Assembly: GCA_016650125.1 (NCBI GenBank)
Contig: JAENWT010000024.1
Location: forward strand, 1 to 36,266
DNA length: 36,266 nt
Source of the DNA: Thermoleophilia bacterium
GTDB lineage: Bacteria; Actinomycetota; Thermoleophilia; Solirubrobacterales; 70-9
Direction: 5' to 3'
Shown here: positions 21,467 through 28,940 of the stretch, one piece after another
Layout: each line of letters starts with the position of its first letter
How positions within the stretch are numbered: the first letter of the stretch is position 1
Made by a program: the position numbers and the translations under genes
The notes under the pieces: model-generated
Database searches by the model: none
Told to the model about the DNA's origin: nothing
The model's input: the letters and a program-made list of their open reading frames with translations, nothing else

Positions 21467-22966
21467 TCAGGCGAAAGCAGAGGTATCGATCCCGCGCTTG
21501 AAGATCTTGCCGGTCGGACCCTTGGGCAGGTCGTCGATGATCTGGACGTGGCGCGGGTACTTGTAGGCCGCGACCTGCCCCTTGACGAAGGCCTTGATCT
21601 CATCCGGGGTGGCTGACGCGCCGTCCTTCAGCGAGACCACCGCGGCGATCTCCTCACCGAGGTCGTCGTGGGGGATGCCGATCACGGCTGCCTCCTTGAC
21701 CGCGGGATGCTCGTAGAGCACCTCCTCGACCTCCCGGGGGTAGACGTTGTAGCCGCCGCGCAGGATCATCTCCTTCTTGCGGTCGACGATCGAGTAGTAG
21801 CCGTCTTCGTCGACCGTGCCGACGTCGCCGGACGAGAACCAGCCGTCCTTGTCGATCGCCTTGGCGGTCGCCTCGGGCATGTTCCAGTAACCCTTCATCA
21901 CGTTCGGGCCCTTGATCTGGATCTCGCCCTTCTCGCCGACCCCGACGACCTTGCCGTCGTCATCGACCAGGCGCACTTCCACGCCCTCGATCGGCACGCC
22001 GATCGTCCCCGGCTTCTGCTCCATGTCGAGGCGGCCGAAGGTGGCCACCGGCGAAGTCTCGGACAGGCCGTAGCCCTCGATGATCGGGGAGCCGAACTGC
22101 TCTTCGAATGCCTTGAGGATCTCTCCGGGCAGGGCCGCTCCCCCGGACACGCAGATGCGCAGCGAGCTGATGTCGGCCTTGTCCTTGTCTTCGGTGTGGA
22201 GCAGCGCCGCGTACATGGTCGGCACTCCCATGAAGATGGTGACTTTGTCGCGCTCGATGATCTCCAGGGTCTTCAGCGGATCGAACCGCGGCAGCAGGGT
22301 CAGCTCGGCGCCGACCTTGACCACCACGTTCATGCTGACCGTCTGGCCGAAGATGTGGAAGAGCGGCAGGCCTCCGAAGATCACGTCTTCTTCGGTCGGG
22401 CCGAACAGGCCGAGGATCGACTCGATGTTGGTGCCGATGTTGTTGTGGGTCAGCTCGGCGCCCTTGGGCTGGCCGGTGGTGCCGGAGGTGTAGAGGACGA
22501 CGGCGGTGTCGTCGGGTTCGACCTCGGCGATCTCCTCGACCGGGTCGAAGCCGCCGACTGTCTCGAGGAAGGGGCCGTTGTCGACGATCTGGACCTCGAC
22601 CCCGGTCTCCTCGCCGGCGGCGACCGCCTCAGCGGCGAAATCGTTCCAGACGAGGATCAGCTTGGCGCCGGAATCGTTCATGTAGTGCTTGATCTCACGC
22701 GAGGTCAGCAGCACGTTCATCGGCACGACGATCGCTCCGAGGCGGAGGACCGCGTAGTAGACCATCAGGAAGTGGGGGACGTTCGGCAGCATCACGCAGA
22801 CGCGGTCGCCCTTTTCGATGCCCTTGTCCTTGAGCAGCCCGGAAACGCGCTGGCTCATCTGGTTCATCGTCGCGTAGTTGAGCGTGACGTCATCCAGCCG
22901 GATGCCGGTCCGCTCGGGGAACTTCTCGGCGGAATCCTGCAAAAGGGTTGCCAGATTTGGGTTCAA
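21467..22966 (-). CDS. Long-chain fatty-acid--CoA ligase (AMP-binding enzyme)
   Basis: 499 residues. The adenylate-forming signature is complete: YTSGTTGQPKGAELTH (about residue 158), EGYGLSETSPVATF (about 298), FSSGDVGTVDEDGYYSIVDRKK (split by motif, about 370-390) and the catalytic Lys in PTGKIFKR near the C-terminus. It activates a carboxylic acid, most likely a fatty acid, to its acyl-CoA. The start is TTG 22966 with a strong AAGGAGAGG 8 bases upstream. It is divergent from an SDR dehydrogenase 78 bp away, a pairing that fits fatty-acid or xenobiotic breakdown. Confidence 0.92.
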   Translation of the reverse strand: MNPNLATLLQDSAEKFPERTGIRLDDVTLNYATMNQMSQRVSGLLKDKGIEKGDRVCVMLPNVPHFLMVYYAVLRLGAIVVPMNVLLTSREIKHYMNDSGAKLILVWNDFAAEAVAAGEETGVEVQIVDNGPFLETVGGFDPVEEIAEVEPDDTAVVLYTSGTTGQPKGAELTHNNIGTNIESILGLFGPTEEDVIFGGLPLFHIFGQTVSMNVVVKVGAELTLLPRFDPLKTLEIIERDKVTIFMGVPTMYAALLHTEDKDKADISSLRICVSGGAALPGEILKAFEEQFGSPIIEGYGLSETSPVATFGRLDMEQKPGTIGVPIEGVEVRLVDDDGKVVGVGEKGEIQIKGPNVMKGYWNMPEATAKAIDKDGWFSSGDVGTVDEDGYYSIVDRKKEMILRGGYNVYPREVEEVLYEHPAVKEAAVIGIPHDDLGEEIAAVVSLKDGASATPDEIKAFVKGQVAAYKYPRHVQIIDDLPKGPTGKIFKRGIDTSAFA

Positions 22967-23044
22967 CGTGTTGCCTCTCCTTCGTGACTAGGTCTACATC
23001 TACCCGCGAACCCCAACTCTATTCAGTCTGGGAAACTGAGCGGC

Positions 23045-23794
23045 ATGAGTTTTCAAGGGAAGGTCGCGCTGGTCACGGGTGGAGCCAACGGTCTGGGGCG
23101 GGCGACCGCCGCGCGCCTGATCGGGCAAGGGGCGAAAGTCGTTCTGGCCGACATCGAATCGGAGACCGGCGAGGCTGCCGCGAGCGATCTCGGCGCCGAG
23201 TTTATCCAAACAGACGTCACCGTCCCGGAGGCGAGCCAGGCGGCCGTCGACTTCACCCTCGAAAAACACGGCAAGCTCGATCTCGCCTTCCTGAATGCCG
23301 GAATCGTGACCGGCTCCGGCCTGATCGAGCACTTCGACCTCGACGGCTACCGCCGGGCGATGGGGGTCAACCTCGACGGCGTCGTCTTCGGCCTGAACGC
23401 AGTCGTGCCGGCGATGCGGCAGAGCGGCTCCGGCTCGATCATCGCCACCTCGTCCCTGGCCGGCCTCGCGCCGACCCCGTACGACCCGATCTACGCCGCG
23501 AACAAACACGCGGTCCAGGCGATCTGCCGCTCGATGGGTCCGCTGCTCATCGAAGAAGACATCAAGCTGAACGCGCTCTGCCCGGGGTTCGCCGAGACCC
23601 GCATCGTCGACGGCATCAAGGAGGGGCTGGGCGAGGCCGGGATCCCGCTGATCAAGGTCGAGAAGGTGGTCGATGGCGTGATGGAACTGTTCGAGGCCGA
23701 CTTCAGCGGCCAGGCCTTCTTCGTCCAGGCCGGCATGGAGCCACAGATCTTCAAGTTCCGCCGTGTGCCCGGCCCTCGGGCCGTAGAAGGCTGA
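23045..23794 (+). CDS. Short-chain dehydrogenase/reductase (SDR)
   Basis: 249 residues of a classical SDR: cofactor loop TGGANGLGRATA (residues 11-22), acidic residue after strand 2 (VVLADIES, suggesting NAD preference), LAFLNAGIV, catalytic Ser in IATSSLAG, and YAANKHA (YxxxK). It reduces or oxidises a hydroxyl/keto group; substrate unknown. The C-terminus is slightly extended with FKFRRVPGPRAVEG. Followed after 13 bp by a perfect 16-bp hairpin that is probably its terminator. Confidence 0.92.
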   Translation: MSFQGKVALVTGGANGLGRATAARLIGQGAKVVLADIESETGEAAASDLGAEFIQTDVTVPEASQAAVDFTLEKHGKLDLAFLNAGIVTGSGLIEHFDLDGYRRAMGVNLDGVVFGLNAVVPAMRQSGSGSIIATSSLAGLAPTPYDPIYAANKHAVQAICRSMGPLLIEEDIKLNALCPGFAETRIVDGIKEGLGEAGIPLIKVEKVVDGVMELFEADFSGQAFFVQAGMEPQIFKFRRVPGPRAVEG

Positions 23795-23807
23795 ATCAGA
23801 CGCAGTA

Positions 23808-23844
23808 AAGCTGAACCACGGAAGCGGGTTCCGTGGTTCAGCTT
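23808..23844 (+). terminator. Perfect 16-bp hairpin after the SDR gene
   Basis: AAGCTGAACCACGGAA (23808-23823) pairs exactly with 23829-23844 around a 5-nt loop GCGGG. It begins 13 bp after the SDR stop. No T-run follows, as is common in GC-rich actinobacteria. Confidence 0.7.
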
Positions 23845-23919
23845 CGAAAAGACGCCTTGTCACAACCTTGCGCGGACGTGACATGGCAGAAATGGCGGTA
23901 TTGGCAGCGAACGGTAGTA

Positions 23920-24132
23920 CTGGCAGTGAAATTGCCCGCTCAGCGGGCAAGTTCACTGCCAGAACGTTTGGCTCGGCTCCGAACCTGCTTCTGGCAACGG
24001 TATTGCGGGTTATGGATAGGAAATCGTTGCCAAAGAGTTTGGTCGGCTCTGAACTCGTTCTCTGGCAACGGTTTCCCGGGATATAGATATGAAGTCGCTG
24101 CCAGAACAGTTGCTCCGCGCTGTCAGCAGGAG
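23920..24132. repeat. Tandem array of three 71-bp hairpin units
   Basis: Units start at 23920, 23991 and 24062, exactly 71 bp apart. Each is a 45-nt segment that begins CTGGCA and ends TGCCA(G/A)A(A/G), able to fold on itself, plus a 26-nt spacer. In unit 1 the arms are 21 nt with one mismatch around a single-base loop (23920-23940 / 23942-23962). In units 2 and 3 the arms are 8-9 bp (CTGGCAACG with CGTTGCCA or CGCTGCCAG) and the interior differs. Spacers 1 and 2 are similar (GTTTGG, CGGCTC, GAAC); spacer 3 has diverged. A further hairpin with arms TGGACCCG/CGGGTCCA starts at 24133, again in register. The 71-bp period is not a multiple of three, so coding is unlikely. Bases 23845-23919 hold a weaker, related sequence. 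Confidence 0.8.
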
Positions 24133-24228
24133 TGGACCCGATCCGGGGACCGGGTCCAGGCTCCTCCTCCCCCTGGTCCCTCCCCAGGAACCCGGACGGC
24201 TTCAAAAGCGCCATCCGACTCATATAAA

Positions 24229-24256
24229 CCGATAATCCGCCGAAAGTTGCTATCGG
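24229..24256 (-). terminator. Probable terminator of the small membrane protein gene
   Basis: CCGATA (24229-24234) and TATCGG (24251-24256) form a stem; on the minus strand it is followed by TTTATAT. It starts 8 bp after the stop of the gene at 24264. Confidence 0.4.
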
Positions 24257-24263
24257 CTCTTGG

Positions 24264-24674
24264 TCAATTCCGGCGGTTCCAGAGGATCGAGATCGGGATC
24301 ATCGCGGCGACCAGCAGGACGACGAATCCGAAGGTCTGGCCGACCGCTTCGGTGGTGGTGAAACCTTCGAGGTGGGAGATGTGGAAAGCGACGTGAAGGA
24401 CCTGTGCGATCAGCCAGGCGATGCAGAGCGGGAGGATCAATTGCCGCGACGGCTTGACCAGTGACCAGCAGAAAAGGAAGCCGAAAGCGAGGTAGAGCCC
24501 GCCGACGTCGGTGATCAGGTGCTCGTTGTACGGCGGCAGCAGGTTGACCCATGACGTGAAGAACGGATAGTCCTCGTAGAAGGTGCCCGGAGCGAACGCG
24601 GCCGGCAGCCCGACCGTCAGCGCGGCCAGGGCGAGCACGGCCAGACTTGCTTTGATCAGGTTCGAACGGTTCAT
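24264..24674 (-). CDS. Small four-helix membrane protein, unknown function
   Basis: 136 residues with about four membrane helices: ASLAVLALAALTVGLPAAFA, DVGGLYLAFGFLFCWSLV, LILPLCIAWLIAQVLHVAFH and TFGFVVLLVAAMIPISILW. His residues in VLHVAFHISHLEGF line one helix end. The size and helix number resemble DoxX/DUF4345-like proteins, but I cannot assign a family. It follows the M23-like gene on the same strand by 15 bp upstream order reversed (the M23 stop is at 24690), so the two may form an operon with a hairpin between. Confidence 0.7.
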   Translation of the reverse strand: MNRSNLIKASLAVLALAALTVGLPAAFAPGTFYEDYPFFTSWVNLLPPYNEHLITDVGGLYLAFGFLFCWSLVKPSRQLILPLCIAWLIAQVLHVAFHISHLEGFTTTEAVGQTFGFVVLLVAAMIPISILWNRRN

Positions 24675-24686
24675 CGATAGAGGTAA

Positions 24687-24703
24687 GCGTTACGGCGTAA
24701 CGC
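24687..24703 (-). other. Intercistronic hairpin over the M23-like stop codon
   Basis: GCGTTAC (24687-24693) pairs with GTAACGC (24697-24703) around a 3-nt loop. It covers the TAA of the M23-like gene and lies just before the next gene, so it may damp readthrough. Confidence 0.45.
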
Positions 24704-25985
24704 CGCCGTTGCCGTTGCGCCTGCCGAAGCTGACGATCTGATTCGCCAGCGGCAGCTGGTTCCTGTGCGGGCCGATCAGCCTGCGTTTGATTCCCGGATC
24801 GCCACCGGCCTGAAGCGCGGCCTCGTCGGTGATGAAACCCTGGCCGCGGAACTTCCTGAAGACGAACGGCAGTCCGTTCGACTGCAGCGGCGAGGCCGAG
24901 TCCATGATGTGGAAGTGGAGATGCGCGCCGTCAGTGTTGCCCGTGTTGCCGAGCTTGCCGATGACCCTGCCCGACTTGATGCGCTGGCCCTTCTTCACCG
25001 TGATGCTGCCCGGCTGGAGGTGGGCGTAGAAGGCGAAGCGCCCGTGACCGATGTTGACCACGACGTGATTGCCACCGGCCATCTGAAGCGTGGCGTTCGT
25101 CGGCAGCGAGCCCGGCGTCTGCTCGGGCAGCCCGTCGCGGACACGGACGACCTTGCCCTTGGCAACCGAGTAGATCGGATCGCCGAAGTAGGGGTAGCTC
25201 GAGTTCTCGTTGAGCGGCCCGCTGAAGAGCCGGTCGTCGTCGTTCAGCTGGACGTAGTCGATCGCGAAGCGCTCCGGCACGCGGATGGTGCCATCGATTG
25301 AAAGGGTGGCGCCGCGGTGGGGGTTGAGGACGCAGCAGCCGTTGGCTCCGACCCACTTGCCGCCGCGAAGGGGCGCGTCGACGCGGACGGCCTTGCGCTG
25401 GCCGACCCGGGACCTGACGCCGGCGAAGCGCAGCTTCTTCAGCTCGCTGGTTGTCGGATCAGTCCAGGAGAGGACGACGCCGTGGCTGATCCGCTTCGGG
25501 GTCTTCCGGCTGCGGCTGTAAGTGGCGTCGACGATGATCATCGAGTTCGAACCGGCGAGGACGGTGGCTCCGGTGCCGCCGCCGAAGTTGTTGATGCGCC
25601 CGGCGATGTCGGTCTCGGTCATCGCCTTGCCGAGCAGGTTCTTGCCGCCGCGGATGCCGATTTTCTTGATCGTCACGTCGAGCGGGGACTGATTCACGAC
25701 CTGGAGCTCATAGGCCAGGTGCATGCGGTTGTCGGCACCGCGGACCGGGCTCGGGCGTTCAAGCACACGAAAGGCGAGAGGGGAGATGACCGCTTTCGAA
25801 TCGGGGCGAGCGTTAGCCGCCATCGGGGTCATCACGAAGGTCACCAGCGCCAGGATCGCCAGCAGGAAGCTCGCCGATGCCGTTCGAATACCCGCCCTGC
25901 GTAGCTGGCCCAATTGATCCCCCGTCCGTTTCTGACTCGATTTGGCTAGTGCCGCTGCGATTGATGCATCGCGGCGCGGGGGCAT
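24690..25985 (-). CDS. Secreted M23 (LytM)-family protein
   Basis: 431 residues. A hydrophobic segment (SFLLAILALVTFVMTP, about 40-56) is a signal peptide or anchor after a basic N-terminus. Residues 60-230 are beta-rich. The M23 domain spans about 235-400: RFAIDYVQL, YFGDPIYSVAKGKVVRVRDG, HGRFAFYAHLQPGS, VKKGQRIKSGRVIGKLGNTG and the zinc motif HLHFH. The first ligand motif HxxxD is present as RFAID, with Arg in place of His, so peptidase activity is doubtful; some M23 relatives show the same change. Start ATG 25985 has GGGGAGA just upstream. A cell-wall role is likely. Confidence 0.85.
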   Translation of the reverse strand: MPPRRDASIAAALAKSSQKRTGDQLGQLRRAGIRTASASFLLAILALVTFVMTPMAANARPDSKAVISPLAFRVLERPSPVRGADNRMHLAYELQVVNQSPLDVTIKKIGIRGGKNLLGKAMTETDIAGRINNFGGGTGATVLAGSNSMIIVDATYSRSRKTPKRISHGVVLSWTDPTTSELKKLRFAGVRSRVGQRKAVRVDAPLRGGKWVGANGCCVLNPHRGATLSIDGTIRVPERFAIDYVQLNDDDRLFSGPLNENSSYPYFGDPIYSVAKGKVVRVRDGLPEQTPGSLPTNATLQMAGGNHVVVNIGHGRFAFYAHLQPGSITVKKGQRIKSGRVIGKLGNTGNTDGAHLHFHIMDSASPLQSNGLPFVFRKFRGQGFITDEAALQAGGDPGIKRRLIGPHRNQLPLANQIVSFGRRNGNGGVTP

Positions 25986-26021
25986 TCTCCCCGAACCCGG
26001 TCAGATGCGCAACTATGCTCG

Positions 26022-26040
26022 TATTGACGTTTTATCAATA
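26022..26040 (+). promoter_or_regulatory. Inverted repeat over a -35-like element
   Basis: TATTGA (26022-26027) and TCAATA (26035-26040) are inverted copies; TTGACG at 26024-26029 could be the -35 box of the gene at 26076. Confidence 0.4.
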
Positions 26041-26075
26041 GTGAGAATTCACCGACGAGGAGAGGCAGCAACCGA

Positions 26076-26810
26076 ATGAAAAGCCTGAAGATTCCCGGCC
26101 GTATCGCAGTCGCCGCCGTGCTGGCGCTGACGACGCTTTTCATCCTTCCTGCCGCCGGCAGTGCCAAGACGCAACCCCCGGGCAAGCAGCTCGGCGGGCT
26201 CTATAACTCCCGCTACTGCGAGATCTTCACCGTCAACGCGAATCCGGAAGGCGGCTTCCTGGTCAACGTCTTCAACACAGTCGGGCTCAACCGTTGTCCG
26301 GCCGAGCAATGGGACGCGGTCGACTTCAAGGAGGTGGCCGAGAGCCAGGGAGCCTTGCTCGCCGTCCCCAACGGCCCGCGCCGCTGGGTGATCGACGCGA
26401 TAACCGGAGCCAAGGCCGGCGAGCCGCTCGTGCTCAGTGGGCTGGAGGTCCGACCGGTCGCGACGCTCGGGACCCCCACGCTTTCCCCGGCTCCGTTCAC
26501 TGAACTCACGGTCAACCGCACGACCACCTGGAACTACAAAAAGGGCCATTACATCCGCCAGGTGATTTCCCCGGAAGGCAAGCGTTACGCGATGCAGGCC
26601 TACACACGGAACGTCGATCCCGAGCTCAGCGAACCCGACCTGAACACGGTCGATCAGAACCCGCTGATGGCGCTGCCCGAGGGCTGGCGCTACAAGACCC
26701 GCAAACTGAAGCGCAAGCTCACACTGAGGTCGGCCGGCTCGACCCGGATCGTCCGCGACGGACTCGGCTGCGTTTACCAGAAGTTCCGCTGGCCGAACGA
26801 GAGACACTGA
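26076..26810 (+). CDS. Secreted protein of unknown function
   Basis: 244 residues. Signal peptide IAVAAVLALTTLFILPAAGS with cleavage near GSAKT. The mature protein has three cysteines (RYCEIF, NRCPAEQW, LGCVYQ) and a segment TTTWNYKKGHYIRQVISPEG with KRYAMQAYTR after it, which reads like a lipocalin-like or sugar-binding beta protein, but I cannot name a family. GAGGAGAGG lies about 10 bases before ATG 26076. Converges with Fic no. 4. Confidence 0.75.
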   Translation: MKSLKIPGRIAVAAVLALTTLFILPAAGSAKTQPPGKQLGGLYNSRYCEIFTVNANPEGGFLVNVFNTVGLNRCPAEQWDAVDFKEVAESQGALLAVPNGPRRWVIDAITGAKAGEPLVLSGLEVRPVATLGTPTLSPAPFTELTVNRTTTWNYKKGHYIRQVISPEGKRYAMQAYTRNVDPELSEPDLNTVDQNPLMALPEGWRYKTRKLKRKLTLRSAGSTRIVRDGLGCVYQKFRWPNERH

Positions 26811-26843
26811 CCCAGGGAAGGTTTTCGATGATGCAGGCGGTTA

Positions 26844-26869
26844 GATCACGATGCCCTGGAATCGTGATC
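26844..26869. terminator. Hairpin between convergent genes
   Basis: GATCACGAT (26844-26852) and ATCGTGATC (26861-26869) are perfect inverted copies with an 8-nt loop. The structure lies over the stop codon of Fic no. 4 and 34 bp after the secreted protein gene; flanking TTTTCGATGAT and ATCATCGAGAAAA nearly pair around it. It could end transcription from both sides. Confidence 0.5.
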
Positions 26870-27835
26870 ATCGAGAAAATCGGATTTCAGGCGCAGCCAG
26901 CTGGTTCCCCGACCCGATCCCTTTCGCTCGATCACGCCATCTTTCCTGAGTTCGCTCAGTACCTTCTCAATCGTTGAGTCGCTGACGCCCGGAGCCGCCT
27001 CTCGAACTTGCGCAACATTGAACTCGTTCGACAAGTTGCTGGCTATGAAACGCTTGACGAGCAGCTGTTTGCTTCCTCGCCCAGCGAGTAGTGAAGTTCG
27101 CGATTCGAACTGGCCGTAGGCCGCGTTGACGATTCCGAGGAAGTATTCCGTCCAGGGACGCAGGTCGTGTTTTCCGTCGTGCCATCCCGCAGTCGATTTT
27201 GCTAGGGCTTCGTAGTAGCTCTCCTTACTTTCTTCGATTAGCTTCTCGAGGCTGACGTAGCGCCCGACCTCGTAGTCGCCGAGGTACAGCAGCCACAGTG
27301 TTATTAGGCGCGACATACGTCCGTTGCCGTCACGAAATGGATGGATGACGAGGAAATCCAAGACGTACGCGGCCGTCAAGAGAAGGTGGTGATACTTCTG
27401 CTGGCGCTCTGCTTCATTGAACGCGTCGTGAAGCTCCGCCATGGCCGCTGGTGTTTCGTTGGCACTGACCGGAACGAATCGCACGACTTTGGTTCCGTCT
27501 GGGTGTTCTTCTTCAACCTCGTTGTCAAGTTTTTTCCAGTGTCCGGTTGTGTTGTCCCCGGTGTAACGACCAAGAGCGCCATGAATCTGCTCAACGTACT
27601 TGGGCTCGAAGTCGATGGTCGTTGCATTGACGTGCAACAAATCCAGGGCGTACCGATATCCAGCAATTTCCTGTTCGGAGCGGTCACGAGGTTCTGTTGT
27701 TTCGTTGACAAGCTCTTCGATACGTTTTCTGGGGGCGTGGATGTTCTCGATCGCGTTCGAAGCCTCCGCGCTTTGTATGAGGGCTACTTGCCGCAATGCC
27801 TCAAGCTGCTCGGGACTCTGTTTTGCGTAGGAAAT
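26846..27835 (-). CDS. Fic-domain protein with C-terminal winged helix and apparent ATT start (Fic no. 4)
   Basis: 329 residues if read from ATT 27835. Inhibitory motif SNAIEN (about 26-31), active-site loop HPFRDGNGRMSR (about 165-176), and a C-terminal winged helix (FNVAQVREAAPGVSDSTIEK and VLSELRKDGVIERKGSGRGT). Class II Fic-wHTH, the same layout as Fic no. 3. The first usual start, TTG 27796, would begin in the middle of the helix before the inhibitory motif; the 12 codons before it (SYAKQSPEQLEA) are in frame and family-like, and the in-frame TAG upstream leaves no ATG, GTG or TTG. ATT 27835 lies exactly 6 bases after TAGAAT. A frame loss at the N-terminus is the alternative. Confidence 0.85.
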   Translation of the reverse strand: MSYAKQSPEQLEALRQVALIQSAEASNAIENIHAPRKRIEELVNETTEPRDRSEQEIAGYRYALDLLHVNATTIDFEPKYVEQIHGALGRYTGDNTTGHWKKLDNEVEEEHPDGTKVVRFVPVSANETPAAMAELHDAFNEAERQQKYHHLLLTAAYVLDFLVIHPFRDGNGRMSRLITLWLLYLGDYEVGRYVSLEKLIEESKESYYEALAKSTAGWHDGKHDLRPWTEYFLGIVNAAYGQFESRTSLLAGRGSKQLLVKRFIASNLSNEFNVAQVREAAPGVSDSTIEKVLSELRKDGVIERKGSGRGTSWLRLKSDFLDDHDSRAS

Positions 27836-27841
27836 TGAGGG

Positions 27842-27894
27842 ATTCTAAGGCAGCGAACTCTGCCTAAGGCCACATTTTGACACCGAAATTGTGG
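27842..27894 (-). promoter_or_regulatory. Promoter and two inverted repeats before Fic no. 4
   Basis: TAGAAT at 27842-27847 (minus strand) is a likely -10 box. CTAAGGCAG (27845-27853) and CTGCCTAAG (27860-27868) are inverted copies at 8 of 9 positions and overlap it. Next to them CCACATTTTG (27870-27879) and GAAATTGTGG (27885-27894) match as inverted copies at 8 of 10. These are good sites for autorepression by the Fic protein's winged helix. Confidence 0.55.
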
Positions 27895-27961
27895 TCTTTA
27901 CAGGGACGATTGTGGGATTCTTGCCCGACGAAAGACACGAAAGTTCAGGGCATATCCCGAA

Positions 27962-28054
27962 TCAGGACTGGCGGCTGAAGACCAGCTTGGTGTAAGGCTC
28001 GAGCAGCGCGGTTTCGGCTGACTCGAAGTCGAGCACACGGCCGGTAAAACGCAA
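27962..28054 (-). other. Short open frame, possible gene remnant
   Basis: On the minus strand a frame ending at TGA 27962-27964 encodes FTGRVLDFESAETALLEPYT and KLVFSRQS. It has a natural-looking amino acid composition but no good start (TTG 28054 at best), and its frame runs on into the next gene. It may be the tail of a lost gene. Otherwise bases 27895-28073 show nothing recognisable. Confidence 0.25.
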
Positions 28055-28073
28055 GGCAGCAGCGGACCCTGGC

Positions 28074-28940
28074 TCAGCAGGAGTGGGGACCCTTAAAGGT
28101 CACGTAGCCCCAGAATCTGACCGCCGCGCCGAGCGGCAGATTTTCGAAATCGAAATTGATCGGTCCGCCCAGTTCACCGGGTTTGGCACCCGGCAGATCC
28201 GGCGTGCACCAGTGGCGTCCCGGAACCGGGTCACCCGCACCGTAGGCATCCCGGATTGAAAAGCGGTTGGAAAACGGACCGGGCATCGATCCCTCGAGGT
28301 AGGAACCGTTGTTCACGTAGTAAGCCACGCCCCGAAACGTCGATCCATCGGCCTGGTTCCAATGAAAGTTCGCTTCCCGGTATTTGCTGAACGCCTCGGC
28401 GCCGTTGTAGCCCCTGCCTTCACAACTCGCGGACTTTCCTTCGAACTTCCGGCAGAGATCGCCGATGCCACTGCCGAAGGAAAGCTGGTTCTCATGGGTG
28501 CCGATCAGGCAGGAGTCGGCGCTGGTGTTGGGGCAATAGTCGTCGTCACCCCGCGGACGAAGGGTCCCCTTGACGCTCCGGCTCGTGCCCATCCTGCAAC
28601 CGGGTTTGGCCGCGGCCCTCGCGTAGAATTTGCCGGGACCACTCTTGCCTCGCAGCGACCACTGCCACGTGCCGCGGAACTTGCGGGTCCGACCGGTGCC
28701 GACCTTCTGGTCCGGAAGGTCGCCCTTCCCAACCTGGATCACGGCGACCCTGCGCTTCCTCGAGCAGCGCGCCGGTTTTGCCGTCTCGAGATAGCCATAG
28801 AGCCGCGGCACCGCATTGTCGATCGTGACTTTCGTCTTGACCGGCGCGGCTGAAGCAGTCCCGGCGAATCCCATGAGCGCGAGGCAGGCAAGAGCGGCGA
28901 CGCTGGAGATCGCGGTGATGGGTAGTCGTTTTCCGGTCAT
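28074..28940 (-). CDS. Secreted protein, downstream member of a tandem paralogue pair
   Basis: 288 residues. Signal peptide LPITAISSVAALACLALMGF, cut near ASA. Two regions follow. The first (40-130) includes PRLYGYLETAKPARCSRKRR and KFRGTWQWSLRGKSGPGKFY, like a small Ig-like or transthyretin-like beta domain. The second (140-288) is Cys-rich with ANFHWNQADGSTFRGVAYYV, RHWCTPDLPGAKPGELGGPI and RFWGYVTFKGPHSC. The same blocks occur in the upstream gene with about half the residues identical. ATG 28940 overlaps the upstream stop as ATGA, so the pair is translationally coupled. No family recognised; extracellular role likely. Confidence 0.8.
   Translation of the reverse strand: MTGKRLPITAISSVAALACLALMGFAGTASAAPVKTKVTIDNAVPRLYGYLETAKPARCSRKRRVAVIQVGKGDLPDQKVGTGRTRKFRGTWQWSLRGKSGPGKFYARAAAKPGCRMGTSRSVKGTLRPRGDDDYCPNTSADSCLIGTHENQLSFGSGIGDLCRKFEGKSASCEGRGYNGAEAFSKYREANFHWNQADGSTFRGVAYYVNNGSYLEGSMPGPFSNRFSIRDAYGAGDPVPGRHWCTPDLPGAKPGELGGPINFDFENLPLGAAVRFWGYVTFKGPHSC

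Noticed and set aside
21668-22987. 439-codon plus-strand open frame
   Set aside because: Antisense shadow of the acyl-CoA ligase gene; His/Asp/Val-rich composition typical of the opposite strand of GC-rich coding DNA.
23920-24132. CRISPR array
   Set aside because: Only three units, hairpins are 45 nt with changing interiors, spacers 1 and 2 resemble each other, and no cas gene is near.
23000-24223. 407-codon minus-strand open frame over the SDR gene and the hairpin array
   Set aside because: It is antisense to a clear SDR gene, has no recognisable motif, and the repeats step by 71 bp, not a multiple of three.
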